From positions 1 to 43,230 of the forward strand of contig JAJYPA010000018.1 of the NCBI GenBank assembly GCA_021795795.1: DNA of 43,230 nucleotides, in the 5' to 3' direction. The notes beneath the pieces are model-generated. The model did no database searches, was not told where the DNA came from, and was given only the letters and a program-made list of their open reading frames with translations. Within the stretch, counting starts at the first letter, position 1. Each line of letters begins with the position of its first letter. A program made the translations under genes and the position numbers. The DNA comes from Pseudomonadota bacterium. Its GTDB lineage: Bacteria; Pseudomonadota; Gammaproteobacteria; Halothiobacillales; Halothiobacillaceae. Of the stretch, positions 1 through 5,744 are shown in pieces.

Positions 1-2
1 CG

Positions 3-185
3 GGCTGGATCAGAAAGGGCTGGAAAACGTCTTCTGGATCGCCGGTGCTAAACAAGGAACTCTGGCAGGCGCTCCACAAGGAATACGCGACCCGCAAGGT
101 GAAGCTGGAGTGGGTCCGTGGCCACAACGGGCACCCGGAGAACGAATTGGCGGATCGATTGGCGAACCAAGGTCTGCGCGGATGA
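3..185 (+). CDS. rnhA: Ribonuclease HI, C-terminal part (gene cut by window start)
   Basis: The open frame from the window edge encodes the end of an RNase HI, which cleaves the RNA strand of RNA-DNA hybrids in the cytoplasm. Visible are WIRKGWKTSSG, then NKELWQAL and the motif WVRGHNGHPENELADRLA. This matches the family's substrate-contact region and its last catalytic section: the His of GHNGHPENE and the Asp of LADRLA. The N-terminal half with the first catalytic Asp and Glu lies outside the window. The stop codon overlaps the next start as ATGA, so the gene probably heads or belongs to the following small operon. ICEs often carry their own RNase HI; whether this copy is complete cannot be judged here. 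Confidence 0.85.
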   Translation, partial: GWIRKGWKTSSGSPVLNKELWQALHKEYATRKVKLEWVRGHNGHPENELADRLANQGLRG

Positions 186-442
186 GCTTTTTTGATCAGG
201 AATCGCATCGAAAAGCCGGCAAGGTTTTCTGCGGAGAGTGTCGGCATTTTGAGCCTGGATTCACTGCGAAAGGGGTGGGTTTTTGCGCGCTTACAAAGAG
301 TCGCACCGTCCTCGTGAGGGAAACCAACAGGAACGTTCCAGATCGCCAAGGTTTGCCGCCGGACCCGAACCCGGACAGCGGCTATCCGGTGTGTTTTCCT
401 ATGGCGCCAAGAATGTGTACGAAATTCGAACTGGCCAAGTGA
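182..442 (+). CDS. Small Cys-rich protein of unknown function
   Basis: An 86-residue protein starting at the ATG that overlaps the RNase HI stop by four bases. This coupling decides the start rather than an upstream GTG in the same frame. It has a CGEC pair near residue 18, further cysteines near residues 35, 70 and 78, and HF after the first pair, so a small zinc-binding fold is possible. No enzyme motif is recognised. The next gene starts inside the stop codon (TGATG), so the three genes are probably translated together. Confidence 0.65.
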   Translation: MSFFDQESHRKAGKVFCGECRHFEPGFTAKGVGFCALTKSRTVLVRETNRNVPDRQGLPPDPNPDSGYPVCFPMAPRMCTKFELAK

Positions 443-681
443 TGAGGCGTGATATGGAAATGCCAGAAGATTTTATCGAGCGGTGCAACGTGCTCGATCA
501 GGGCCCCAAAATATGGGCACCCTGCATGGTCTTGTTTGTCGTATCTATTGTGGTTGCCATATTTTTAGGCCATGCATGGGAACAATGGCTACTGTTATTG
601 CTTATTTTTTCCTGCGGACTATTGGGCATCCCCGTTGGGTACATTAAGCGCAGCCGAAAACGGTCGGAGAGGAAGCGATGA
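442..681 (+). CDS. Small two-helix inner membrane protein
   Basis: A 79-residue protein that begins in the stop codon of its upstream neighbour (TGATG). Residues about 25-43 and 48-67 are hydrophobic and read as a membrane hairpin. The tail RSRKRSERKR is very basic and should stay in the cytoplasm. The following gene starts inside this gene's stop codon (ATGA). No family is recognised; the overlaps and the membrane topology are the only solid observations. Confidence 0.6.
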   Translation: MRRDMEMPEDFIERCNVLDQGPKIWAPCMVLFVVSIVVAIFLGHAWEQWLLLLLIFSCGLLGIPVGYIKRSRKRSERKR

Positions 682-1517
682 GTTACGCCATCCTCAATAT
701 CAAAACCGACGATTGCCGCGATGCGGCCTACATTGCTAGACCTTCCGCGTTGGGCAATCCCTACGCCATCGGACCGGACGGGGATCGCGACGTGGTGATC
801 GAGCGATACCGGGGCTGGCTGACCGCCCGCATCGCCGAGCGCGACCCTGTTGTATGCACAGCGCTCCTGGGCATCCGCCAGGGGCAGCCTCTTTCCTGCC
901 ATTGTGCGCCGGCCCGGTGTCATGGGGAGGTGATCGCCGAAGTTCTGGAGGGTGGCGTGCAAGAGCGGCTGCGGGATCGCGGGGAAAGGACTTTGCGCTA
1001 CGCTGGCATCGGCTCCAGGAGCACGCCGGACCATGTGCTGCAAATCATGCGCAGAGTGGCGCACAGACTATCCCAATTGGGATACACATTGCTGTCCGGC
1101 GGTGCGGCTGGCGCGGATTCCACTTTTGAGGCGGGCTGCTTTTCCAAAAAGGAAATCTATTTGCCGTGGCCCGGCTTTCGGCACTTGCGAGGACGGCATT
1201 GCGTCACCCTGCCGAGCGCGGAAGCGTTTAGGGTGGCAGAGGTGGTCCATCCCGCATGGAAACGGTTGGACGATACGGGGCAAGCCCTCATGGCGAGGAA
1301 CAGCCATCAGGTGCTCGGCGCCGATCTGCGGTCACCCGTAGACTTCGTGGTGTGCTGGACGCCTGACGCTTGCGAAACGGAGGCCGCCAGATCCAGGGCG
1401 ACGGGCGGCACCGGTCAGGCGATCGCCCTGGCGGATCGTTGGGGTGTTCCGGTCGTGAATCTGGCTGGAGGCAAGGTGGCGATGCAGCGATTAGCCAAGT
1501 TGGTGGATGGCGCTTGA
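678..1517 (+). CDS. DUF4326 plus SLOG-fold (DprA/LOG-like) protein
   Basis: A 279-residue two-domain protein. Residues 1-92 fit the DUF4326 family: GNPYAIG, a YRGWL segment and the CHCAPARCHG motif, which could bind a metal. From about residue 107 to the end lies a Rossmann-like SLOG domain with YAGIGSRSTP and LSGGAAGADSTFE, typical of nucleotide-binding members related to DprA and LOG. Such proteins bind nucleotides or nucleotide-derived ligands; the substrate is not predictable here. The gene is coupled by ATGA to the membrane protein upstream. Its stop codon overlaps the -35 box of the promoter that appears to drive the tRNA array. Confidence 0.8.
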   Translation: MSYAILNIKTDDCRDAAYIARPSALGNPYAIGPDGDRDVVIERYRGWLTARIAERDPVVCTALLGIRQGQPLSCHCAPARCHGEVIAEVLEGGVQERLRDRGERTLRYAGIGSRSTPDHVLQIMRRVAHRLSQLGYTLLSGGAAGADSTFEAGCFSKKEIYLPWPGFRHLRGRHCVTLPSAEAFRVAEVVHPAWKRLDDTGQALMARNSHQVLGADLRSPVDFVVCWTPDACETEAARSRATGGTGQAIALADRWGVPVVNLAGGKVAMQRLAKLVDGA

Positions 1518-1541
1518 CATGAGTACACGATAGTATATTAT
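1514..1541 (+). promoter_or_regulatory. Sigma70-type promoter ahead of the tRNA array (P1)
   Basis: A perfect -35 box TTGACA (1514-1519) overlaps the stop codon of the gene before it. The -10 box is TATTAT (1536-1541) at a spacing of 16, or ATTATA at 17. The -10 region lies inside TAGTATATTA (1531-1540), which matches the 12-mer found before three - strand operons of this window. Transcription would run directly into the boxB/boxA leader. Confidence 0.7.
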
Positions 1542-1570
1542 AGCGTCTTGTAGGGACGCTCTTTGAAAAC
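1542..1570 (+). promoter_or_regulatory. rrn-like boxB hairpin and boxA antitermination site, copy 1
   Basis: AGCGTC (1542-1547) and GACGCT (1555-1560) form a perfect six-base stem with a seven-base loop. The right arm runs straight into GCTCTTTGAAAAC (1558-1570). This order and the GCTCTTT core match the boxB-boxA antiterminator at the start of rRNA operons (E. coli boxA is TGCTCTTTAACAA). It sits just downstream of promoter P1. I infer that NusB/NusE-type factors load here and protect the tRNA transcript from termination. Confidence 0.65.
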
Positions 1571-1662
1571 TGGGTTGACGCGCTTGCTATGGCACATACC
1601 AGAGCTGACGTGTTTGCATTTGCTCTGATATGAGTGCGCGGCAATCGACGCCAAAGAATGTC

Positions 1663-1691
1663 TTGACATTGGCACAATCTCCACATAATGT
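1663..1691 (+). promoter_or_regulatory. Consensus-like sigma70 promoter (P2)
   Basis: TTGACA (1663-1668) and TAATGT (1686-1691) are separated by exactly 17 bases. This is the best promoter I can see in the leader. It would drive the small open reading frame starting at 1720 and, past the terminator at 1917, the tRNA array. Confidence 0.7.
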
Positions 1692-1719
1692 GCCCAAATT
1701 GAATTTTTCGGAGTTGAGA

Positions 1720-1860
1720 ATGAACACACGACAAGGCGGTTTCATAGCAAGCCAAGCATGGCATACGGAAAGCCGTATGGATTGCTGCGAGCGCTATGGC
1801 CTGTTATCTGCGACACCGAAAAATATACGCGCTATTCAGTCAGGATTTATCATGATCTAA
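1720..1860 (+). CDS. Possible 46-residue leader protein
   Basis: An ATG with a CGGAG ribosome site seven bases upstream opens a short frame ending in GFIMI. It lies between promoter P2 and the terminator at 1917, so it could be a small gene or a leader peptide of the tRNA transcript. The protein is polar, with two adjacent cysteines (DCCERYG), and resembles nothing I know. Only the start signals and the position support it. Confidence 0.4.
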   Translation: MNTRQGGFIASQAWHTESRMDCCERYGLLSATPKNIRAIQSGFIMI

Positions 1861-1916
1861 CCGGGACCCCATAATAACGGAGTCCCATGCAACAAAGGGG
1901 CTCCACCGGATACAAG

Positions 1917-1958
1917 AACCGGCAGCCTCGTGAAAAACAGGCTGCCGGTTTTGTTTTG
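1917..1958 (+). terminator. Intrinsic terminator between P2 and the first tRNA
   Basis: AACCGGCAGCCT (1917-1928) and its exact complement (1939-1950) form a 12-base-pair stem with a 10-base loop. A T-rich tail TTGTTTTG follows. It would stop transcripts from P1 and P2 before the tRNAs unless they are antiterminated. A boxA copy lies on each side. Confidence 0.8.
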
Positions 1959-1959
1959 T

Positions 1960-1985
1960 CGGTTCGCCACCGCTCTTTGAAAATT
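1960..1985 (+). promoter_or_regulatory. rrn-like boxB hairpin and boxA, copy 2
   Basis: CGGT (1960-1963) pairs with ACCG (1969-1972) around a five-base loop, immediately followed by GCTCTTTGAAAATT (1972-1985). The shared core with copy 1 is GCTCTTTGAAAA, again abutting a small hairpin. It is placed after the terminator and about 90 bases before the first tRNA gene. Confidence 0.65.
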
Positions 1986-2074
1986 GAAGACATACCTGTG
2001 TGTCCATCATCACGATGGGCGCACACCAGAACTTATCAGATTTCTGGTAGGTTATGGTGTGCGTAAAGCACTTT

Positions 2075-2150
2075 GTCGGCATAGCTCAACCCGGTAGAGC
2101 GCTGGTCTCCAAAACCAGAAATCGGGGTTCAAATCCCTGTGCCGATGCCA
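2075..2150 (+). tRNA. tRNA-Trp (CCA)
   Basis: First gene of the array. The acceptor GTCGGCA pairs with TGCCGAT. The anticodon loop CTCCAAA sits on a five-pair stem CTGGT/ACCAG. The T arm is GGGTTCAAATCCC-like, the discriminator is G and the CCA end is encoded. Length 76. Confidence 0.93.
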
Positions 2151-2151
2151 T

Positions 2152-2226
2152 AGCGGGAAAGTAGATTGGTCTTACGTTCGGTCTCATAAGCCGAAAGACG
2201 CCGTTCGAGTCGGCATTCCGCTACCA
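2152..2226 (+). tRNA. tRNA with CAT anticodon (Met, or Ile after lysidine modification)
   Basis: The acceptor AGCGGGA pairs with TTCCGCT (one G-U). The anticodon loop is CTCATAA on TCGGT/GCCGA. The D arm is short and the T stem has one mismatch. CCA is encoded. Starting with A is unusual. There is no C1-A72 mismatch, so it is not an obvious initiator. Only one base separates it from tRNA-Trp. Confidence 0.8.
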
Positions 2227-2235
2227 ACACAGCAT

Positions 2236-2335
2236 CGCCCTGTTTTCCCAGGGCATGTGGCGCCCTCTTTCGGCGGGGTGGGGCGCAAAAACACGCTTGC
2301 AGTCCTCCGGATGGAGGTAAGCGTACCTGCCACCA
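2236..2335 (+). other. Structured tRNA-like region ending in ACCA, no T arm
   Basis: GCCCTG and CAGGGC form a small hairpin. GGCATGT (2252-2258) can instead pair with ACCTGCC (2325-2331) just before A-CCA, enclosing two more helices (GCGCCC with GGGCGC; ACGCTT with AAGCGT, the latter capped by CCTCC/GGAGG). The outline is tRNA-like, but no TTCGA T loop and no convincing anticodon loop are present. It may be a degraded tRNA or an unrelated structured RNA. Confidence 0.3.
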
Positions 2336-2342
2336 ATTTCAT

Positions 2343-2414
2343 GATCAGGTAGCTCAGTGGAAGAGCAGCAAGGTACAGAACAGGCCAGCGGTTCGAATCC
2401 GTTCCCACTTTCAG
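2343..2414 (+). tRNA. Chimeric tRNA-like gene 1 (halves do not match each other)
   Basis: It has a normal D arm (GCTCAGTGGAAGAGC) and T arm, but the acceptor strands do not pair. The 5' strand GATCAGG instead pairs over all seven positions with CCTGGTC (2485-2491), the 3' acceptor of the next tRNA-like gene. Counted back from the T arm, its 3' anticodon-stem strand is AGAAC (2377-2381), which pairs with GTTCT (2448-2452) of the next gene. The gene is about three bases short and has no encoded CCA. The amino acid is not assigned. Confidence 0.45.
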
Positions 2415-2422
2415 CGCGATGT

Positions 2423-2495
2423 TGGTGGGTAGCTCAGTGGCAGAGCAGTTCTGGAAATGCAGGGGTCGGTGGTTCGAATCCACCCCTGGTCGCCA
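2423..2495 (+). tRNA. Chimeric tRNA-like gene 2 (complement of chimera 1)
   Basis: The D arm, the T stem GGTGG/CCACC and an encoded GCCA end are good. The 5' acceptor TGGTGGG does not fit its own 3' strand, but pairs at six of seven positions (one of them G-T) with CCCACTT (2404-2410) of the gene before. The loop CTGGAAA would give anticodon GGA (Ser), but the flanking stem is poor and the long variable arm of tRNA-Ser is missing. Together with its neighbour it looks like the product of a recombination inside the anticodon arm. Confidence 0.45.
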
Positions 2496-2758
2496 AAACC
2501 CCTGTCCTCGCAGGTAAACAGAGGGCTCGCAGCGGCTAGTTGTGGTGTTTCTGGGTCTCCTGAGATCCGGCGGTCCGAGCCGAAATCGCGGGGATTGCCG
2601 TTTTGCGGGATTGGCAGGAAAAACCCGCAGGCAGATTGTCCGTAGTTCACCTGTGAAAACGGTCCTTGCGTAGGCTGCAAGGCAGGCGATCTTGACCTGT
2701 AATGGGCGGGATTCTGTGGAAAAAGCCAGGCTTTGGGGTGGTTCCCGAGGCCGATTTC

Positions 2759-2834
2759 GCGGGCTTGGCATATCGGCCTTGTGCAATAGCCTTCCAAGCT
2801 GTCCAGGCGGGTTCGATTCCCGCAGCCCGCTCCA
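2759..2834 (+). tRNA. tRNA-Gly (TCC)
   Basis: The acceptor GCGGGCT/AGCCCGC is perfect. The anticodon loop CTTCCAA lies on ATAGC/GCTGT. The T arm is GCGGG/CCCGC with loop TTCGATT, the discriminator is T and CCA is encoded. The 260 bases before it (2496-2758) show no gene. Confidence 0.92.
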
Positions 2835-2981
2835 TATTCCCGTCAATGGGAAATGTCTTGACTGCCGTGCCAGTGCGGTAGCGGGACTAGTTTCACTGGC
2901 TGGTTTCGCGCTGCGACGGGGCGCGACAACGAGATCAAACAACCGGCCCTTATTGCCGCTTGTTAGCCGTCGCCATTTTAT

Positions 2982-3057
2982 GGGCCTGTAGCTCAGTTGG
3001 TAGAGCATCCGCCCTGCAAGCGGAATGTCGTCGGTTCGACTCCGTCCAGGTCCACCA
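2982..3057 (+). tRNA. tRNA-Ala (TGC) with unusual C33
   Basis: The acceptor GGGCCTG/CAGGTCC and anticodon stem TCCGC/GCGGA are well formed. The loop reads CCTGCAA, so the anticodon is TGC and position 33, nearly always T in genes, is C. CCA is encoded. The T stem has one T-T mismatch. Thr(TGT) and Ile(GAT) of the array carry the same C33. Confidence 0.88.
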
Positions 3058-3228
3058 AATTCCCCATCCATGGGTCAAATGGACGGCGCTGCCGCCGTGA
3101 ACGCGCTGGGCCATAAAATCGGTTGGCCTGGCATCTTAGGCAGTACCAGCACACGAGGCTGGAACGGGATTGGCCTTCCCGACGTGGAATAGGCAAGACG
3201 TCTGGCCGAATACCGGGCGCACCTTTTC

Positions 3229-3313
3229 GGAGAGTGAGGGATGCGGCAAACCCACCCGGCTGTAAACCGGACGCCTCTGGCGCTGCGCGGTTCGATTCCG
3301 TGGCTCTCCACCA
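3229..3313 (+). tRNA. tRNA-Tyr (GTA)
   Basis: A class II tRNA of 85 bases. The acceptor is GGAGAGT/GCTCTCC, the D stem GGG/CCC, the loop CTGTAAA on CCGG stems, and the long variable arm ends in CTGC. The T loop TTCGATT and encoded CCA are present. The sequence just upstream resembles that before the degraded Tyr copy at 5203. Confidence 0.93.
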
Positions 3314-3672
3314 ATTCCCCCGTCCTGCCGGGTAATTCAGCAGGTGCCCTTTCCGGTCGGGTAATGGTCGCGCTCTGCAATGGGCGCGAATCGGGCCGGC
3401 GGTTGCCGCATACGATAGCGGGCCATGCCCCACACTTCGCGAAAGGGCCAGAGTGCCGGATACGGTTGAAACGACCCGCCAAGATACCACCTGTGCGGTG
3501 TTCGTGGACGCATCTAGCGGTTTGTGGCATCAGGCGGCATGGGGTGTCTGGCAGGGTGCATCGAGGAGTCCAAACGGAACCGATCCTGCAAGTCGTGGCG
3601 TTTGGAATGCGCTGCGCATCTATTTAGATACTAGCTGAATTCCGCGTGCGCTTTTTCACAGGAGATATCCAC
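3314..3672. other. Intergenic stretch without recognisable gene
   Basis: Between tRNA-Tyr and the small gene at 3673 I see no T arm, no convincing reading frame and no terminator. It may hold decayed tRNA sequence. Confidence 0.4.
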
Positions 3673-3840
3673 ATGGCGATTTGGAATAGAAACTCGCACA
3701 ATTTTCCGTCATCCAAAACGGCATCTGACGAACCAAAAACGCTGCATGAGATATTGCGTCTTGAACGATTGCGTCCAAAGGTGTTCATCGGGACGCTTCA
3801 TTCGTTTGCCCAAGGTTACGAGTGCCGCCAGAGGAATTGA
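3673..3840 (+). CDS. Small protein within the tRNA array, unknown
   Basis: A 55-residue frame whose ATG is preceded by AGGAG at a spacing of about eight bases, which fixes the start inside a slightly longer frame. The product is hydrophilic (WNRNSHNF, then a charged LRLERLRPK helix) and has no recognisable motif. It is one of several small protein genes set between tRNA genes. Confidence 0.5.
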   Translation: MAIWNRNSHNFPSSKTASDEPKTLHEILRLERLRPKVFIGTLHSFAQGYECRQRN

Positions 3841-3921
3841 TTGGGCAACCATCACGCTTCGGCTCGACCATACGGCTCTGCGAGACTTAAATGAGGCAAT
3901 GCATGCTTAAAAGGAGGTAAC

Positions 3922-4131
3922 ATGCATCGATTGGCCCGCGTTGAACGCTTGGTGGACAACTTCTCTGCGGTTAGTCCCGCCGAAACGGTCTGGACCCTGG
4001 ATCGGCTTTTGCGGAACGCGCGGTCAGAAGACGCCGCCTTGTTAAAAAGGTACTCCGCCATAGTTTGGGAAAGTAGACGGTTGGCGAAACGTCTGGTTGC
4101 CACGCAAAAAGGACTTTTCACTGTGAAATAG
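3922..4131 (+). CDS. Small basic helical protein within the tRNA array, unknown
   Basis: A 69-residue frame with an almost perfect ribosome site (AAGGAGGT, four bases before ATG). It is rich in Arg, Leu and Ala, with segments such as LDRLLRNARSEDAALLKRY that should be alpha-helical. No family is recognised. The strong start signal argues that it is a real gene. It shares the + orientation of the tRNAs and is probably co-transcribed with them. Confidence 0.6.
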   Translation: MHRLARVERLVDNFSAVSPAETVWTLDRLLRNARSEDAALLKRYSAIVWESRRLAKRLVATQKGLFTVK

Positions 4132-4316
4132 TGGTTTGGTACCAGACACACCTTTTCTATGCCGCTGTACCGACTGGTAGGGCTTTCCAAAAATTGCCGA
4201 TCCACGGAATCTGCAGCGGCGCCTATTTGTGCTCACGCAAGCGGACCATATTGCCGACGCGGAGCACGATGATCGGTGGTCCCGCCGTGGTGCCGTACGG
4301 CACCTACAGGGCATTT

Positions 4317-4392
4317 TGGGGTGTAGCTCAGAGGCAGTAGCGTCTGACTGTTAATCAGAATGTCGCAGGTTCGATCCCTGCCGCCCCAGCCA
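4317..4392 (+). tRNA. tRNA-Asn (GTT)
   Basis: The acceptor TGGGGTG/CGCCCCA, the loop CTGTTAA on TCTGA/TCAGA, the T arm GCAGG/CCTGC and the encoded GCCA end are all good. Length 76. Confidence 0.93.
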
Positions 4393-4493
4393 AATGCGGA
4401 ACGTTAAACGAGTACCTGGTCTTCGGATGGGGGGAAAGGCGTCGAGCATGATGAGCGTTTTTAGCGGGTTTCGCCAAATAAAAACCCGCGCTT

Positions 4494-4570
4494 CGGGGTG
4501 TGGCTCAACCTGGTAGAGCGCTCGCTTTGGGAGCGAGAAGTTGCGAGTTCAAATCTCGCTACCCCGACCA
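4494..4570 (+). tRNA. tRNA-Pro (TGG)
   Basis: The acceptor CGGGGTG/TACCCCG begins with C as expected for Pro. The loop TTTGGGA lies on CTCGC/GCGAG, the discriminator is A and CCA is encoded. A GCGGGTTT/AAACCCGC hairpin lies just upstream. Confidence 0.94.
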
Positions 4571-4660
4571 ATTTCAATATTCTGGTTGATGGAGGCTCGC
4601 TGCCTCGATTGCCGGGAGGGCTAGGATCCTTTCGCCAGGATCCGGGCCTCTTTATTTCCT

Positions 4661-4752
4661 GGGGGTTTGGCAGAGTGGTCTAATGCACCGGCTTTGAAAG
4701 TCGGAGGGCGGATTATCCGCTCCGTGGGTTCGAATCCGCACAGTCCCCGCCA
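4661..4752 (+). tRNA. tRNA-Ser (TGA)
   Basis: A class II tRNA of 92 bases. The acceptor GGGGGTT/AGTCCCC, the loop TTTGAAA on CCGGC/GTCGG, a long GC-rich variable arm, the G discriminator and CCA are present. A GGATCC/GGATCC hairpin with flanking GGGCT/GGGCC lies upstream at about 4619-4650. Confidence 0.94.
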
Positions 4753-4813
4753 ATTTGAGTTGTCAAGGAATCCTTTACAACTGCGTAGAGTAATTTCTCA
4801 AAATAATCGTTAT

Positions 4814-4898
4814 GCGAGCGTGGCGAAATTGGTAGACGCGCCGGATTTAGGTTCCGGAGGGACACCCCGTGTCGGTTCGAGTCCGACCGTTCGCACCA
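4814..4898 (+). tRNA. tRNA-Leu (TAG)
   Basis: Class II, 85 bases. The acceptor GCGAGCG/CGTTCGC, the loop TTTAGGT on CCGGA/TCCGG, the T loop TTCGAGT, the A discriminator and encoded CCA are present. Confidence 0.94.
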
Positions 4899-4935
4899 TT
4901 TTTTAGCCCGTCTGCCATGCGTAGACCGGGTATCC

Positions 4936-4977
4936 GGCGCTGCCCTGGATCATTCAGGGCGGCGCCAGCCTATTTTT
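4936..4977 (+). terminator. Terminator-like hairpin inside the tRNA array
   Basis: A 12-pair GC-rich stem (4936-4947 with 4955-4966, one G-U) has a seven-base loop and is followed after five bases by six T residues. It stands directly before tRNA-Ser(GCT), in the middle of the array. It would cut transcription unless antitermination operates. Confidence 0.5.
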
Positions 4978-4978
4978 T

Positions 4979-5069
4979 GGAAAGTTGGCTCAATTGGCAC
5001 AGCAGTGGACTGCTACTCCACCGTCAGGATTTCCCTGGCATGCAGGTTCGAATCCTGCACTTTCCGCCA
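4979..5069 (+). tRNA. tRNA-Ser (GCT)
   Basis: Class II, 91 bases. The acceptor GGAAAGT/ACTTTCC is perfect. The loop CTGCTAC lies on GTGGA/TCCAC. The long variable arm, T stem GCAGG/CCTGC, G discriminator and CCA are clear. Confidence 0.94.
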
Positions 5070-5202
5070 AACTAAGTGGTACCAAATTTTCACGGTCGCG
5101 ATGGGTAAGTCACTGTAATGCCGCCCAGGCCCGGCGGACCCGTGGAACGAATCGTCAGGCGCGGGAGGAAGCTGACGAGGGAATACTGCCCGCACCTTTT
5201 TC

Positions 5203-5309
5203 GGAGCATGGGGGATTCGGCAAACCCAGCAGACTGTAAATCTGCCGCCTCTGGCAACGCGCGGTTCGGATCCAGGAGACCGCCGGTTCGAATCCGGACA
5301 CCCAGACCA
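5203..5309 (+). pseudogene. Degraded tRNA-Tyr (GTA) copy
   Basis: The D arm region and the anticodon arm GCAGA-CTGTAAA-TCTGC match tRNA-Tyr. The T arm is then disrupted (GCGGTTCGGATCC), and a second T-like arm with a CCA end follows. The 5' strand GGAGCAT cannot pair with the final CACCCAG, so no closed acceptor stem forms. At 107 bases it is too long. It looks like Tyr 5' sequence joined to the 3' end of another tRNA. Confidence 0.55.
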
Positions 5310-5314
5310 TTTTC

Positions 5315-5390
5315 GCGCTTATGGCTCAATTGGTAGAGCATCCGGCTCTTAACCGGAGGGCTTCAGGTTCGAATCCTGATGAGCGCACCA
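5315..5390 (+). tRNA. tRNA-Lys (CTT)
   Basis: The acceptor GCGCTTA/TGAGCGC, the loop CTCTTAA on TCCGG/CCGGA, the T arm TCAGG/CCTGA, the A discriminator and encoded CCA are present. Length 76. Confidence 0.94.
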
Positions 5391-5394
5391 ATTC

Positions 5395-5488
5395 GGAAGT
5401 GTGGCAGAGCACGGTTTATTGCGCCGGTCTCGAAAATCGGAAGATCACGCAAGTGGTCTCGTGGGTTCGAATCCCACCGCTTCCGCCA
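5395..5488 (+). tRNA. tRNA-Ser (CGA)
   Basis: Class II, 94 bases. The acceptor GGAAGTG/CGCTTCC, the loop CTCGAAA on CCGGT/ATCGG, a long variable arm, the G discriminator and CCA are present. It is the third Ser isoacceptor of the array. Confidence 0.94.
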
Positions 5489-5505
5489 ATGTTCGTGTAT
5501 TCTGT

Positions 5506-5582
5506 GGTGGCTTTAGCTCAGATGGCAGAGCTCTGGATTGTGATTCCAGCGGTCACGGGTTCGAGCCCCGTAAGCCACCCCA
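5506..5582 (+). tRNA. tRNA-His (GTG)
   Basis: The acceptor GTGGCTT/AAGCCAC is preceded by an extra encoded G (G-1 at 5506) opposite a C discriminator, as expected for His. The loop TTGTGAT lies on CTGGA/TCCAG. CCA is encoded. Confidence 0.95.
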
Positions 5583-5595
5583 GAGTACATGCCTT

Positions 5596-5672
5596 GATCC
5601 ATTAGCTCAGTTGGCCAGAGCGCCGCCCTGTCACGGCGGAGGTCGCCGGTTCAAGCCCGGCATGGATCGCCA
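5596..5672 (+). tRNA. tRNA-Asp (GTC)
   Basis: The acceptor GATCCAT/ATGGATC is perfect. The loop CTGTCAC lies on CCGCC/GGCGG. The T arm GCCGG/CCGGC, G discriminator and CCA are present. Length 77. Confidence 0.94.
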
Positions 5673-5744
5673 ATTTCTCTAAATGCCACCTCTCACAGTG
5701 ACTATAATTGCCAATAAGTTTTACTGAAATAGGGATGGTGAAGC

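Noticed and set aside
2184..3071. Long - strand frame across several tRNA genes
   Set aside because: Translated tRNA antisense gives the familiar false pattern (DSNHRPLHFQ and similar). No ribosome site; the tRNA genes explain the DNA.
4994..5682. Several frames on both strands over the Ser, Lys, His and Asp tRNAs
   Set aside because: They follow tRNA arms and change frame at each tRNA; there is no independent coding evidence.
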